The notes under the pieces: generated by a model | What the model was told of the DNA's origin: nothing | The model's database searches: none | Seen by the model: only the letters and a program-made list of their open reading frames with translations | Program-made: the position numbers and the translations under genes | From: WJJR01 sp964440935 | Lineage (GTDB): Bacteria > Zixibacteria > MSB-5A5 > WJJR01 | Direction: 5' to 3' | DNA length: 29,271 nucleotides | Assembly (NCBI GenBank): GCA_964440935.1 | Contig: CAYTTY010000045.1 | Span: 1 to 29,271 of the forward strand | In this document: piece after piece, positions 15,080 through 22,598 of the stretch | Layout: every line of letters begins with the position of its first letter | Numbering within the stretch: position 1 is the stretch's first letter

Positions 15080-15519
15080 CGCAAGAGTGCGCCACTGACG
15101 GCTTGTGGTGAGCTTGTCGAACCATCGTCAGTGCGTGGTTCCGAGTGGACTCACTGAGCAAGGGGGCGTGTTGAGGAAGTCAGAGACGCGATCATTTTGC
15201 GCATCGACAAGGCTACTATGCGCAGGGGCGTGCTGAGCACACCCTGTCCACGTAGCGGTTATATACGCCCGCCGCAGGGGCGTATTCAATACGCCCCCAC
15301 GCATGCACCGAGACGGCAATAACACACCTTTTCAACGCGCCCCCGAGGTCGGTGGCACACCGGAGCAGGGTAGCCGGGGCCAATTCTCCGTGCAGACACT
15401 TGCATTCACGACGATCGATGCACAATTTGCATACTTCAGCGGGAGGCCACAAGAGCGAAGGCGTTTGCCTGTCGTCGCCGACAATCACACTGCACCGGAC
15501 ACACAAGTGAGACACAGCT
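15080..15519. other. Intergenic region with degenerate REP units
   Basis: Contains a partial GTAG unit near 15252 and the hairpin at 15277-15297, plus a short direct theme GGGGCGTGCTGAGCACACC. Open frames crossing it have no protein-like features. I see no promoter I would defend for the ST7-like gene, nor a ribosome binding site before 15520 beyond the purine-poor sequence GTGAGACACAGCT. Confidence 0.5.
15277..15297. repeat. Degenerate REP hairpin
   Basis: GGGGCGTATT (15277-15286), C, AATACGCCCC (15288-15297): perfect 10-bp arms. The flanking tetranucleotide is GCAG/GTGG rather than GTAG, so it may be a decayed member of the 10302/21960 type. Confidence 0.6.
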
Positions 15520-16434
15520 ATGAAACGCAAGAGCACTACGGGCAAGAAGAAAACGAAGAAGAAACCAGCCGCCGGGGGAACGTCCCGCCAGACAACGGCC
15601 GGTCATGAGCCGGAGATTATCGACTTCGCCGCGGCGCGCGCATCGCTCGAATCCTTCATGGGCCAAATGGGCCGCTCGATTGAAGGCCGCGATTTGAGCC
15701 CGGTTGATCAGGCGCAGGAAATCATGTACAAGGCCTGGGAGGCAACCTCGCGCAAACGCGCGGTGGAACTGGCGGCCGAAGCGCTGGATGTCTCGGGCGA
15801 CTGCGCCGACGCATACAATCTGCTGGCGGTTGAAGCGTCACGGTCCGTGGAGGAATCCATCGGGTTTTATCTGATGGGAGTGATGGCCGGCGAACGCGCT
15901 CTGGGGCCGCACATGTTCGAGGAGAACGCGGGCCACTTCTGGGGCCTTCTCGAAACACGCCCGTATATGCGCGCCCGTGCCGGGCTGGCGTTTTGCCTCT
16001 GGGACGCCGGGCAGCGGGCCGAGGCGGTGGGCCACTGGCTGGAGATGCTGCGCCTGAACCCCGGCGACAACCAGGGAATTCGCGACGTGCTCATCTCCGC
16101 GCTCATTGAGCTGGACCGCGATGCCGAGGCCGAACGCTTGTATGCGCAGTACAAGGATGAAATCATGGCCACATGGTCATACTCGCGTGTCCTGCTTGAT
16201 TTCCGCAAGTCGGGCGATTCCCCGGTTGCAGCACGGTCTCTCGCGGCCGCCATCGAGGAAAATCCCCACGTTCCGGCGTATCTGCTCGGTCGCAAAAAGA
16301 TGCCCGCCACGCAGCCGGATTACATCGGGTTCGGCGACGAAAACGAAGCGGTTGCCTACGCAGACCGCGCACGCCCCGCCTGGGTCAAAACCGAAGGCGC
16401 ACTCGAGTGGTTGGCTAAGACGGCCACGCCGTGA
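15520..16434 (+). CDS. ST7-like tetratricopeptide-type protein
   Basis: A 304-aa soluble protein. A lysine-rich start (MKRKSTTGKKKTKKKP) precedes a helical-repeat body. EALDVSGDCADAYNLLAVE, ARAGLAFCLWDAGQRAEAVGHW and MLRLNPGDNQGIRDVLISAL are TPR-like helix pairs. The C-terminal HVPAYLLGRKKMP, YIGFGDENEAVAYA and WVKTEGALEWL match the conserved tail of bacterial proteins annotated ST7 or TPR-containing. The family has no proven enzymatic role, and protein-protein binding is assumed. No partner gene is adjacent: the left neighbour is the ORF6N gene and the right neighbour is a small membrane protein gene, both separated by over 400 bp. Confidence 0.75.
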   Translation: MKRKSTTGKKKTKKKPAAGGTSRQTTAGHEPEIIDFAAARASLESFMGQMGRSIEGRDLSPVDQAQEIMYKAWEATSRKRAVELAAEALDVSGDCADAYNLLAVEASRSVEESIGFYLMGVMAGERALGPHMFEENAGHFWGLLETRPYMRARAGLAFCLWDAGQRAEAVGHWLEMLRLNPGDNQGIRDVLISALIELDRDAEAERLYAQYKDEIMATWSYSRVLLDFRKSGDSPVAARSLAAAIEENPHVPAYLLGRKKMPATQPDYIGFGDENEAVAYADRARPAWVKTEGALEWLAKTATP

Positions 16435-16872
16435 CGTGTGCGTCTCCTATCCGCAGCGATATGGAACTGGGACAGACGGGCGGGGCAGCCGGCTTGACAC
16501 ATTTGACGAGGATACCCAGCATGAGGAATAAGCCCGGCATCAGCAACAAGCCCCGAACGGGCAGCAGACGATAGCCCCGGGCATAAGCCCGGGGTAATGA
16601 CTCCCCATCCCCGCACCACAGCCCTGAAGGGGCGACATCACGATCTGCTGCTGTTCGTGATTGACTTCGGGAATTAGCGCGCCACATAATTTTAGCAAGG
16701 GCAGAGACCCGGACGAACGTCCGGGCCACCCAGTCAAGTTACCCAGTGCTGGTCGCGCGCACCCAGCGATGTTCATCAGCAAGGTAATGGAAATGCAGGC
16801 GCTGTCCAATGTCAGTCGTAGATTTGTCTCGGGCACTAGCGATTCACCCTGAATTCGATAGGAGTGACGACT
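16435..16872. other. Intergenic region with REP-like hairpins
   Basis: Holds two strong inverted repeats: CCCCGGGC ATAA GCCCGGGG (16575-16594), followed by AGCCCTGAAGGGGCGACA, and CCCGGAC GAAC GTCCGGG (16708-16725). The sequence between is not convincingly coding. The first element is of a type widespread in intergenic DNA of other bacterial phyla, by memory only. Confidence 0.55.
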
Positions 16873-17157
16873 GTGTTAGTAACGATTCTAATGTACAGCA
16901 GCATTGGAGGCATTATACCTGGTCTGGTCTGGGGACGCGCGCTGGGACTCACGGTCAGTGAGGGCTTCTGGATCGGAGTCTTAGGTGGCATCGTGGTCGG
17001 AATATTGCTATGGCTCTTCGGTCGAGCGGCCCTTATAGGTGGTAACCTTGTCCAAAGTGAAATAGCGGTTGCCTGCACATCAATGCTTCTCCTCTTTTAT
17101 GCTGTAGTTACCGCACTGGGACTTGTTGTTTGGCTGATCAGGCTGCTAGTAAACTAA
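16873..17157 (+). CDS. Small membrane protein of unknown function
   Basis: About 94 aa with three hydrophobic helices: LVTILMYSSIGGIIPGLVWG, FWIGVLGGIVVGILLWLFG and TSMLLLFYAVVTALGLVVWL. I prefer the GTG at 16873 because AGGAG at 16860-16864 is 8 nt upstream. The earlier GTG at 16864 overlaps that ribosome binding site. Base composition is more AT-rich than the ST7-like gene, similar to the DUF3800 gene downstream, so both may have arrived together. I do not recognise the family. Confidence 0.6.
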   Translation: MLVTILMYSSIGGIIPGLVWGRALGLTVSEGFWIGVLGGIVVGILLWLFGRAALIGGNLVQSEIAVACTSMLLLFYAVVTALGLVVWLIRLLVN

Positions 17158-17326
17158 ATCCGGATGGGGGACGCTGACAGTATCATCGCGCACGAAGCAC
17201 ACACCGGGTGCCCCTGATGCATGGGTGTCTCTGACGCCCTCATCGGGGCGATTGTTAACGATAGAAAGCCACTGGAGTTCAGTGATCTCGTGGGTTGTCC
17301 GACTAACCCTTACCGGTTATCGCACT

Positions 17327-18138
17327 ATGCTAAGCGCCTATTTGGACGAAAGCAATTTGAATGAAGGTCCAGTCGCCTACGTCTGTGGGTACGTATTTGA
17401 GGCGAACCAGATTACTCGGTTTGACCAAGAGTATGCCCGCGAGATAATGCCGATGTTAAATAAATTGGGCATCAGATCGTTCCATGCCAGCCATTGTTTC
17501 AATCAAACCGATGAGTTTGAGGACGTAGAGTCCCCGTACTGCAAATACCTCTTTCGTTCCATGGCTGAAGTGATCAAGAAGACCGCTACAGGTGGAATAT
17601 GTGTTGAACTGAAAAAGGACAGCTTAATCGAATGCGAAGCATTGGATGATGCCGTTAATGTGTACTCGATGGCGTGCTTGCGTTCATGAAGCACCTCACG
17701 TACGTAAGGCTTAACGGTGCCATCGCTGACGACAAGTTTGAGGACGGTGTGGCCTATGTTTTGGATCACGGTAACGCATATGCTGCTGCGACTCTACCCT
17801 TTCTGAATAGGATGATTGGTTTAGATGTTAACCGAGAATTCAAGATCCATAGCGTTGCTACTGCCCAGCGAGACAATGTGTGGCAATTGCAGGCCGCCGA
17901 CCTGATTACGTGGGAACTTCAACTGGCACGACGAACTGGAACTGGCGGCTTGGTATTGCGCGAACTCTGGCGAAATGTCCCCCATGTACATATTGAGATT
18001 GCCGATGAGGCGTGTGCGGCGTTTGCGCTGATTCTCAATGAGCTTTACGCAAACTCAGAAGCATTTGGTTCTATAATCACAGGGTTGGCGTCAGAATTCT
18101 ATATTGGAACTTCTACTTGGACGCCTTTCGACTTTTAG
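17327..18138 (+). pseudogene. DUF3800-domain protein, frameshifted
   Basis: Two overlapping frames together make one DUF3800 protein. The first (17327-17689) gives MLSAYLDESN with the acidic N-terminal motif YLDES and continues to VNVYSMACLRS. The second (17674-18138) continues with FMKHLTYVRLNG and contains VWQLQAADLITWELQLA, the conserved C-terminal acidic site (Q-x-A-D). DUF3800 proteins are predicted RNase H-like enzymes often found near mobile elements or defence genes. The shift needed is one base within about 17669-17690. No slippery heptamer is evident, so I favour mutation or a sequencing error over programmed frameshifting. The gene is AT-richer than its neighbours. Confidence 0.7.
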
Positions 18139-18476
18139 TGCCAGTGCCCCACAGCCAGGTGTGAGAGGTTGTTTTCTGCCAGGAAATGTCAGGAGCCCGG
18201 CGCAGTATCTGCCTGGCCATTGCCAGGTGCCCCGCAGTCCTACTGTGGGAACTCCACAGTCGGAGTTTCATGCTCCATCTAACCGATTCAAGTTTCGGTA
18301 ACGATCTCACAGCGGTTCAACTGTAAACCCTGACGAGGGGTTCGGCTTCCGCTCACCCAAATGGCACCCGGAGCACGCACCTTCCAACATCATTCACACA
18401 GTCGCACGCGCAGCCGGACTGGCATCCGGCCGCGCGCACAGGGGTCACGGCATGTAACAGGGAGGAGGAGGAGGCT
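18139..18476. other. Intergenic region with dispersed repeat
   Basis: Contains the second copy of the 41-bp repeat (18324-18364) and small inverted repeats such as CCTGGCCATTGCCAGG (about 18211-18226) and ACTGTGGGAACTCCACAGT (18242-18260). No protein gene is apparent. It separates the converging DUF3800 remnant and the minus-strand gene. Confidence 0.5.
18324..18364 (+). repeat. 41-bp dispersed repeat, copy 2
   Basis: The exact reverse complement of 8331-8371. Starts TAAACCCTGACGAGGGGTTC and ends CTCACCCAAATGG. Both copies lie in gene-free DNA roughly 10 kb apart. Confidence 0.8.
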
Positions 18477-19136
18477 TTATTGACCGTAGCTTTTGACCAG
18501 GCTTAAGATGTTCTGCAAGGTCGTGGCCACGTCGGATAACACATCGGAATAACGACGGATCAGCTCGGTGTACTGCCACCGCATCGAAAACGCTTTCGGG
18601 GGAAACTCAAACACATCCATCAGCACGCGCGTGTGCGCCTCGTCGATGTAACGCACCACGTCGTAGGGGTAATCCCCCAGATCGGGATGCGGATACTCGC
18701 CGCGGGCGATCCGGTCGCGCACCATTTCGACTTTCTCCAAAATCACCGTCCCGAAACACCACGGTGTCATAATCACACCGAGATTGTGACGGTCGGTGTA
18801 GAATGAGCGGATGTTCTTGAGCAGGACTTCCAAAATGATACGGCGGGCACGGTAGTACGAGATCGTCTCACAGTACTCGTCGGTCAGGTTCTCCCGTTCA
18901 GCGGCGAGCCGTTCCAGTTCGCGGGTGGTCTTCTGCGCCAGCAGTTCGAGAAACTGGTAGTAGTCCTCGAAATACACTTTGAGGTTCTCCGAGAGCGTCA
19001 TGATGTAGTAACCGCGCTCGTCGTGCTTTACCTTGGGCTCGCTCTGGTTGGCAAGCCGCGACGGCGGGAAGCCGCGCTCGTACTGATCGAGCCCACCGGC
19101 CGTCTGCGTTTGTTGGATGTGTGCGAGTCTGCTCAT
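18477..19136 (-). CDS. Conserved-looking hypothetical protein, helical
   Basis: 219 aa from MSRLAHIQQTQ. The start 18 nt upstream (MHLGG) is also open, but GGTGGA stands just before 19136. The middle is strongly helical and charged (FLELLAQKTTRELERLAAERENLTDEY), suggesting a coiled coil around residues 60-95. A conserved-looking aromatic block, MTPWCFGTVILEKVEMVRDR, follows, then a second helical half. There is no signal peptide or membrane segment. Good codon structure and composition argue it is real. I do not recognise a family and assign no function. Confidence 0.7.
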   Translation of the reverse strand: MSRLAHIQQTQTAGGLDQYERGFPPSRLANQSEPKVKHDERGYYIMTLSENLKVYFEDYYQFLELLAQKTTRELERLAAERENLTDEYCETISYYRARRIILEVLLKNIRSFYTDRHNLGVIMTPWCFGTVILEKVEMVRDRIARGEYPHPDLGDYPYDVVRYIDEAHTRVLMDVFEFPPKAFSMRWQYTELIRRYSDVLSDVATTLQNILSLVKSYGQ

Positions 19137-19205
19137 GGCTCCACCCAAGTGCAAGGGGTGTGCCGCGGGCGAGGCTGGGCCAACGCGGAGCGGCGAAAGC
19201 CGCCG

Positions 19206-19242
19206 TTAATAGGTCCTGTGTGGCCGATCCGACCTATTAACA
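19206..19242. repeat. Inverted repeat between two divergent genes
   Basis: GTTAATAGGTC (19206-19216) and GACCTATTAAC (19232-19242) are perfect 11-bp arms around a 15-nt spacer. It sits between the hypothetical gene (minus) and ruvX (plus). It lacks a T-run, so an operator-like site is more likely than a terminator. Confidence 0.5.
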
Positions 19243-19369
19243 ACGACTTAGAACAAAACAAACAGGACTTCGGTGCGGCGGCCTGAGCCTGAAGCCAGTG
19301 TGCACTCCCGCGCACTCCCCTGCGCTTGCGCAAATGGTTGCAGGATTTCCGCGGTTTGTGTCTCGCCCG

Positions 19370-19399
19370 TTGTGCGAGCGGTCGTGGCGGTGGTACATT
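19370..19399 (+). promoter_or_regulatory. Putative promoter of the ruvX-mltG-murQ operon
   Basis: TTGTGC (19370-19375), an 18-bp spacer and TACATT (19394-19399). The ATG at 19408 lies 9 nt after the -10 box and has no Shine-Dalgarno sequence, so the first gene of the operon may be translated from a leaderless mRNA. Confidence 0.45.
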
Positions 19400-19407
19400 A
19401 GTACGGT

Positions 19408-19830
19408 ATGAGTGAGGGGCGCATTCTGGCGATTGACTATGGACGCAGACGCGTGGGGGTGGCCATTTCCGATCCCACCCGTACCATCGCCACCGGTCTG
19501 CCGACATTAGAAGTAGACAGTCCGGCCCACGCGGTCAACCAAGTCGCAGCACTACGCGACGAGTGGGACTATCAGGCGATTGTTGTCGGCTTGCCCATCC
19601 GCACCTCAGGCGAGCCGAGCGACATGGCCGAGGAAGTGCGCGCATTTGCCGACGCATTACGTGAGAAAACCGGGCTGCCGGTGACAACGCAGGATGAACG
19701 ATTCAGTTCGAGCGAAGCCGAACGGATCTTTCATCAGAAGGGCAAGAAACTCAAAGGACGAAAAGGCGAAGTCGACCAATTGGCCGCCGAACTGATTTTG
19801 CGGCAACATCTCGACAGTTTGCCGATTTGA
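19408..19830 (+). CDS. ruvX: YqgF/RuvX-type Holliday junction resolvase-like RNase H fold protein
   Basis: A 140-aa protein with the RNase H-like fold. The N-terminal ILAIDYGRRRVGVAISDP carries the first catalytic Asp (residue 10). IVVGLPIRTSGEPSD is the second conserved strand and loop. TTQDERFSS supplies the conserved acid of the YqgF family, and EVDQLAAELILRQHLD is the usual C-terminal helix with the last Asp. Members are linked to pre-16S rRNA 5' end processing (E. coli YqgF) and were predicted to be junction resolvases. It heads a unit with mltG and murQ, a frequent ruvX-mltG association. Confidence 0.92.
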   Translation: MSEGRILAIDYGRRRVGVAISDPTRTIATGLPTLEVDSPAHAVNQVAALRDEWDYQAIVVGLPIRTSGEPSDMAEEVRAFADALREKTGLPVTTQDERFSSSEAERIFHQKGKKLKGRKGEVDQLAAELILRQHLDSLPI

Positions 19831-19844
19831 ACGTACCATAAACG

Positions 19845-20006
19845 ATGAACCGACCACAGATCACAACCGGCGAATTGCTCTGTGAGCTGGCGCGCGAACT
19901 GTTCGCGACCGGGCTGATCCTGGCGCTGCTGATTCCGGCGCTGGTGATCACTGTCGTCTCGCGGCTCACCATCACGCTGATCCGCCGTCTCGGGGGCCTT
20001 GATTGA
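19845..20006 (+). CDS. 53-aa single-pass membrane protein between ruvX and mltG
   Basis: Translates as MNRPQITTGELLCELAREL followed by a hydrophobic stretch FATGLILALLIPALVITVVS and a short basic tail ending RRLGGLD. Its TGA (20004-20006) shares the A with the ATG of mltG, which indicates translational coupling and supports that the frame is translated. No family is recognised. It may be a small partner of MltG at the division site, but that rests on position only. Confidence 0.6.
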   Translation: MNRPQITTGELLCELARELFATGLILALLIPALVITVVSRLTITLIRRLGGLD

Positions 20007-21019
20007 TGGTGCGGTGGCTGATTGCTGCAGCGGCCGCCATCGTCATTATCGTCGTCGGGTACGGTGTGTATCTGGCCTACGCACCGGTGGAGGTCGAACC
20101 GGCGGTGCGGGTGTTGATCGAACGCGGCGACGGGTCTGCCACCATTGCCACCAAGCTCGATGACGCCGGTGTGTTGAAATCGCGCACCGCGTTTCGGGTG
20201 CTGGCACGGCTGCGCGGTGTCGACCGGCGGTTGCGTCCCGGCCTCTACGAATTCGAGGGACCGACGCGTCTGGACAATGTCATCGACATTTTGCGCGATG
20301 GCCGCGCGGTCACGGTCACGGTGCGCGTGCTCGAAGGCTGGACCATCGACCAAATGGCGTATTACTTCGATCAGGAACTGATATTTGATTCATCGAAGTT
20401 CATTGACGCCATCGACGATGGCGGACTTCGACGCAAACACAATGTGCCGATCGACAATCTCGAAGGATATTTGCTTCCGGACACCTACGAGTTCTTCTGG
20501 GGTGTTGACCCGAAGACGGTTGTCGAGACGATGACCGATGCCAATGCCGCCGTGTTTGACAACGACACCATACAGGCACGCATGGATGAACTGGACTGGA
20601 CGCGTCACGAGGTGCTGACACTCGCGTCGATGATCGAGGCCGAAACCGGACTAATCGATGAACGCGCGATCATCTCCGGCGTGTTTCACAATCGATTGGA
20701 TCGTGGCATGCTGCTACAGTGCGATCCCACCGTTGTCTATGGTATGGGCGGCCTGCAACCGGGTGAGCGTCTGCTGCGCAAGCATTTGAAGGAAGAGGAG
20801 TCGGAGTACAACACGTACATTCACGAGGGCCTTCCCCCGGGACCGATTTGCAATCCCGGCCGTTCCTCCATTTATGCCGCCCTCTACCCGGCGCCGACCG
20901 ATGCGATCTTCTTTGTTGCCGATGGACAGGGCGGGCATGTGTTTTCCAAAACATTGCGTGAACACAATCGTGCATCGGCCAAACTGCGCAAACTCAGGCG
21001 CCAGCGGGATAATCGATGA
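20006..21019 (+). CDS. mltG: Endolytic murein transglycosylase MltG
   Basis: A 337-aa YceG-family enzyme that cleaves nascent peptidoglycan strands. An N-terminal membrane anchor (LIAAAAAIVIIVVGYGVYLA) precedes a LysM-like segment (about 35-90). The catalytic part contains LEGYLLPDTYEF, LASMIEAETG with the catalytic Glu at about 211, SGVFHNRLDRGM, QCDPTVVYG and GLPPGPICNPG, all hallmarks of the family. The start is set by the TGATG overlap with the preceding gene. The end overlaps murQ by ATGA, so the two are coupled: MltG releases glycan fragments and MurQ recycles MurNAc-6-phosphate. Confidence 0.95.
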   Translation: MVRWLIAAAAAIVIIVVGYGVYLAYAPVEVEPAVRVLIERGDGSATIATKLDDAGVLKSRTAFRVLARLRGVDRRLRPGLYEFEGPTRLDNVIDILRDGRAVTVTVRVLEGWTIDQMAYYFDQELIFDSSKFIDAIDDGGLRRKHNVPIDNLEGYLLPDTYEFFWGVDPKTVVETMTDANAAVFDNDTIQARMDELDWTRHEVLTLASMIEAETGLIDERAIISGVFHNRLDRGMLLQCDPTVVYGMGGLQPGERLLRKHLKEEESEYNTYIHEGLPPGPICNPGRSSIYAALYPAPTDAIFFVADGQGGHVFSKTLREHNRASAKLRKLRRQRDNR

Positions 21020-21963
21020 GTAATCGGTCACAGAGGCATAACACCGATGCCGCCCTGTTTGCGCAGCTTGACCGTCTGACCACCGAAGCGCAGGACAAAC
21101 AGTATAACCGTATCGACCGCGAGCCACTCCGTACAGTTCTCGAACGCATCAACGACGCTGACCACACTGTGCCCCAGGCCGTGCGCGCTTGCCTCGATCA
21201 GATCGAAGCGGCCACACGCCTCGTTGTTGACACGTGGCGCAACGGCGACCGTCTCTTCTATGTCGGCGCCGGCACATCGGGACGGTTAGGTGTGCTCGAT
21301 GCATCCGAACTACCGCCGACATTCGGCTTGGATCCTACGAAAGCCGTTGGCCTGATTGCCGGCGGAAAACCGACGCTCGTACGATCGCGGGAGGGTATTG
21401 AGGATTCAGTGCCAAACGGCGCAGCCGCGGTAGCACGCGCCAAAGTCGGCTCGGACGATTGCCTGATCGCCATGGCCGCATCGCGACGGACCCCGTACAC
21501 GCTCGGCGCGCTACGTGCAGCGCACCAGCGCGGTGCCAAGACAGTTTTTCTCGTCGCCAATCCCAAACCGGTTGAACCCGATCACGAGATCGCCGACGTT
21601 GTCATACCGGTGGTCGTCGGGCCGGAGGTCGTGGCCGGATCGACACGCATGAAAGCGGGCACGGCGCAGAAGCTGGTGCTCAACATGATCACCACAACCG
21701 CGATGGTACAACTGGGCAAAACATATCAGAACTGGATGGTCGACCTGAAGGCGACGTCGGCCAAACTCCGCGAACGGTCGAAGCGCATCCTCTGCATCAC
21801 CGCCGGCATTGATTACGATACGGCCTCGTCGATTCTCGACCAAGCAGACGGATCGGTCAAACGGGCGCTGGTGATGGCCAAACGCGGCTGCACTGCCAAT
21901 GAAGCCGACCGTCTCCTGCAAGAAGCCGACGGACACGTGTATCGCGCATTAGGTGAGGAGTAG
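21016..21963 (+). CDS. murQ: N-acetylmuramic acid 6-phosphate etherase
   Basis: A 315-aa SIS-domain lyase that splits the lactyl ether of MurNAc-6-P, giving GlcNAc-6-P and D-lactate in muropeptide recycling. LFYVGAGTSGRLGVLDASELPPTFG is the MurQ signature (quoted in part here as GAGTSGRLGVLDASELPPTF), including the catalytic Glu. PEVVAGSTRMKAGTAQKLVLN is the second block (core VAGSTRMKAGTAQKLVLN). The C-terminal helical domain ends in EADGHVYRAL. The ATG overlaps the mltG stop. The TAG stop forms part of a GTAG REP hairpin. AnmK, NagZ or transport partners are not in the window. Confidence 0.96.
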   Translation: MSNRSQRHNTDAALFAQLDRLTTEAQDKQYNRIDREPLRTVLERINDADHTVPQAVRACLDQIEAATRLVVDTWRNGDRLFYVGAGTSGRLGVLDASELPPTFGLDPTKAVGLIAGGKPTLVRSREGIEDSVPNGAAAVARAKVGSDDCLIAMAASRRTPYTLGALRAAHQRGAKTVFLVANPKPVEPDHEIADVVIPVVVGPEVVAGSTRMKAGTAQKLVLNMITTTAMVQLGKTYQNWMVDLKATSAKLRERSKRILCITAGIDYDTASSILDQADGSVKRALVMAKRGCTANEADRLLQEADGHVYRALGEE

Positions 21964-21982
21964 GGGCGTATTGCATACGCCC
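21960..21982 (+). repeat. GTAG-type REP hairpin overlapping the murQ stop codon
   Basis: GTAG (21960-21963) includes the TAG stop of murQ. Arms GGGCGTAT (21964-21971 within GGGG) and ATACGCCC (21975-21982) follow. It is identical over 23 bp to the minus-strand copy at 10302-10324. Confidence 0.7.
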
Positions 21983-22136
21983 GCCGAGACGGCACCGCTG
22001 TCATGCCGCGCGGGGCGCTTGTCCGCGGAGGCGGGAGGCACCTGCTTCTTCGCCGGCACGTTCAGACCCACCCTCTCACCGGCATCCCGGATCTGACATT
22101 TCGGTTTCCACCCTACCATAATCCTCCCGGTTTCAG

Positions 22137-22165
22137 TTGTTTCCACAGGCGGCCTCCTGTAGACT
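22137..22165 (+). promoter_or_regulatory. Putative promoter of the DUF2007 gene
   Basis: TTGTTT (22137-22142), a 17-bp spacer and TAGACT (22160-22165). The predicted transcript start near 22172 gives a leader of about 38 nt to the ATG at 22210, which contains the ribosome binding site GGGGAGGA. Confidence 0.4.
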
Positions 22166-22209
22166 AGTGTTGAGGGTCGTTCATGGATTGGCGGCCCGGG
22201 GAGGACCCG

Positions 22210-22554
22210 ATGCCATACTGTCCGCGCTGCAAATACGAGTACACCGATGGACAGACTGAGTGCATCGACTGTGGCGAACAACTGGTCGACGAACTCCCGG
22301 CTCCGTCCAACGGTAACCATACCGACGAGTCGCGCTACATCGCGTTCCGCACCTACTCGACCTATGTGCACGCCGAGATGGTTCGTGAAGCATTGGCCAA
22401 TGAAGGGATATCATCGGTCATCAAAGGCGATGAGGTATATGGAGCGGCGACCGGTCTGAGTGCCGGCGGAGTGACGAAGGTCGTCCTGTGGATCCCTGAG
22501 GACGAGAAGGACGACGCGGTTCGTATCGCCGACAGCATTTTAGACCCGATTTAA
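22210..22554 (+). CDS. Zinc-ribbon DUF2007 protein
   Basis: 114 aa. An N-terminal zinc ribbon has Cys4/Cys7 (YCPRC) and Cys18/Cys21 (CIDC). The C-terminal half, AFRTYSTYVHAEMVREALANEG to VVLWIPEDEKDDAVRIAD, is the DUF2007 ferredoxin-like fold once called a putative signal-transducing protein and common in GlnB-like contexts (quoted in short: STYVHAEMVREAL and VVLWIPEDEKDDA). The start at 22210 has GGGGAGGA 5 nt upstream; an ATG at 22183 is also in frame. Function unproven. Followed 44 bp later by a second zinc-ribbon gene. Confidence 0.8.
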   Translation: MPYCPRCKYEYTDGQTECIDCGEQLVDELPAPSNGNHTDESRYIAFRTYSTYVHAEMVREALANEGISSVIKGDEVYGAATGLSAGGVTKVVLWIPEDEKDDAVRIADSILDPI

Positions 22555-22598
22555 GTCTGTTGTTTCAATCGGTTGCCGATTACCACGTATCAGTACCG

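Noticed and set aside
15303..15608. 101-aa frame before the ST7-like gene
   Set aside because: It overlaps the real gene in another frame and starts inside a REP region.
17669..17690. Programmed frameshifting in the DUF3800 gene
   Set aside because: No slippery heptamer, stem or upstream Shine-Dalgarno-like stimulator is visible.
14615..18138. A complete defence system formed by ORF6N, ST7-like, membrane and DUF3800 genes
   Set aside because: Gaps of over 400 bp, different composition and a broken DUF3800 gene argue against one functional unit.
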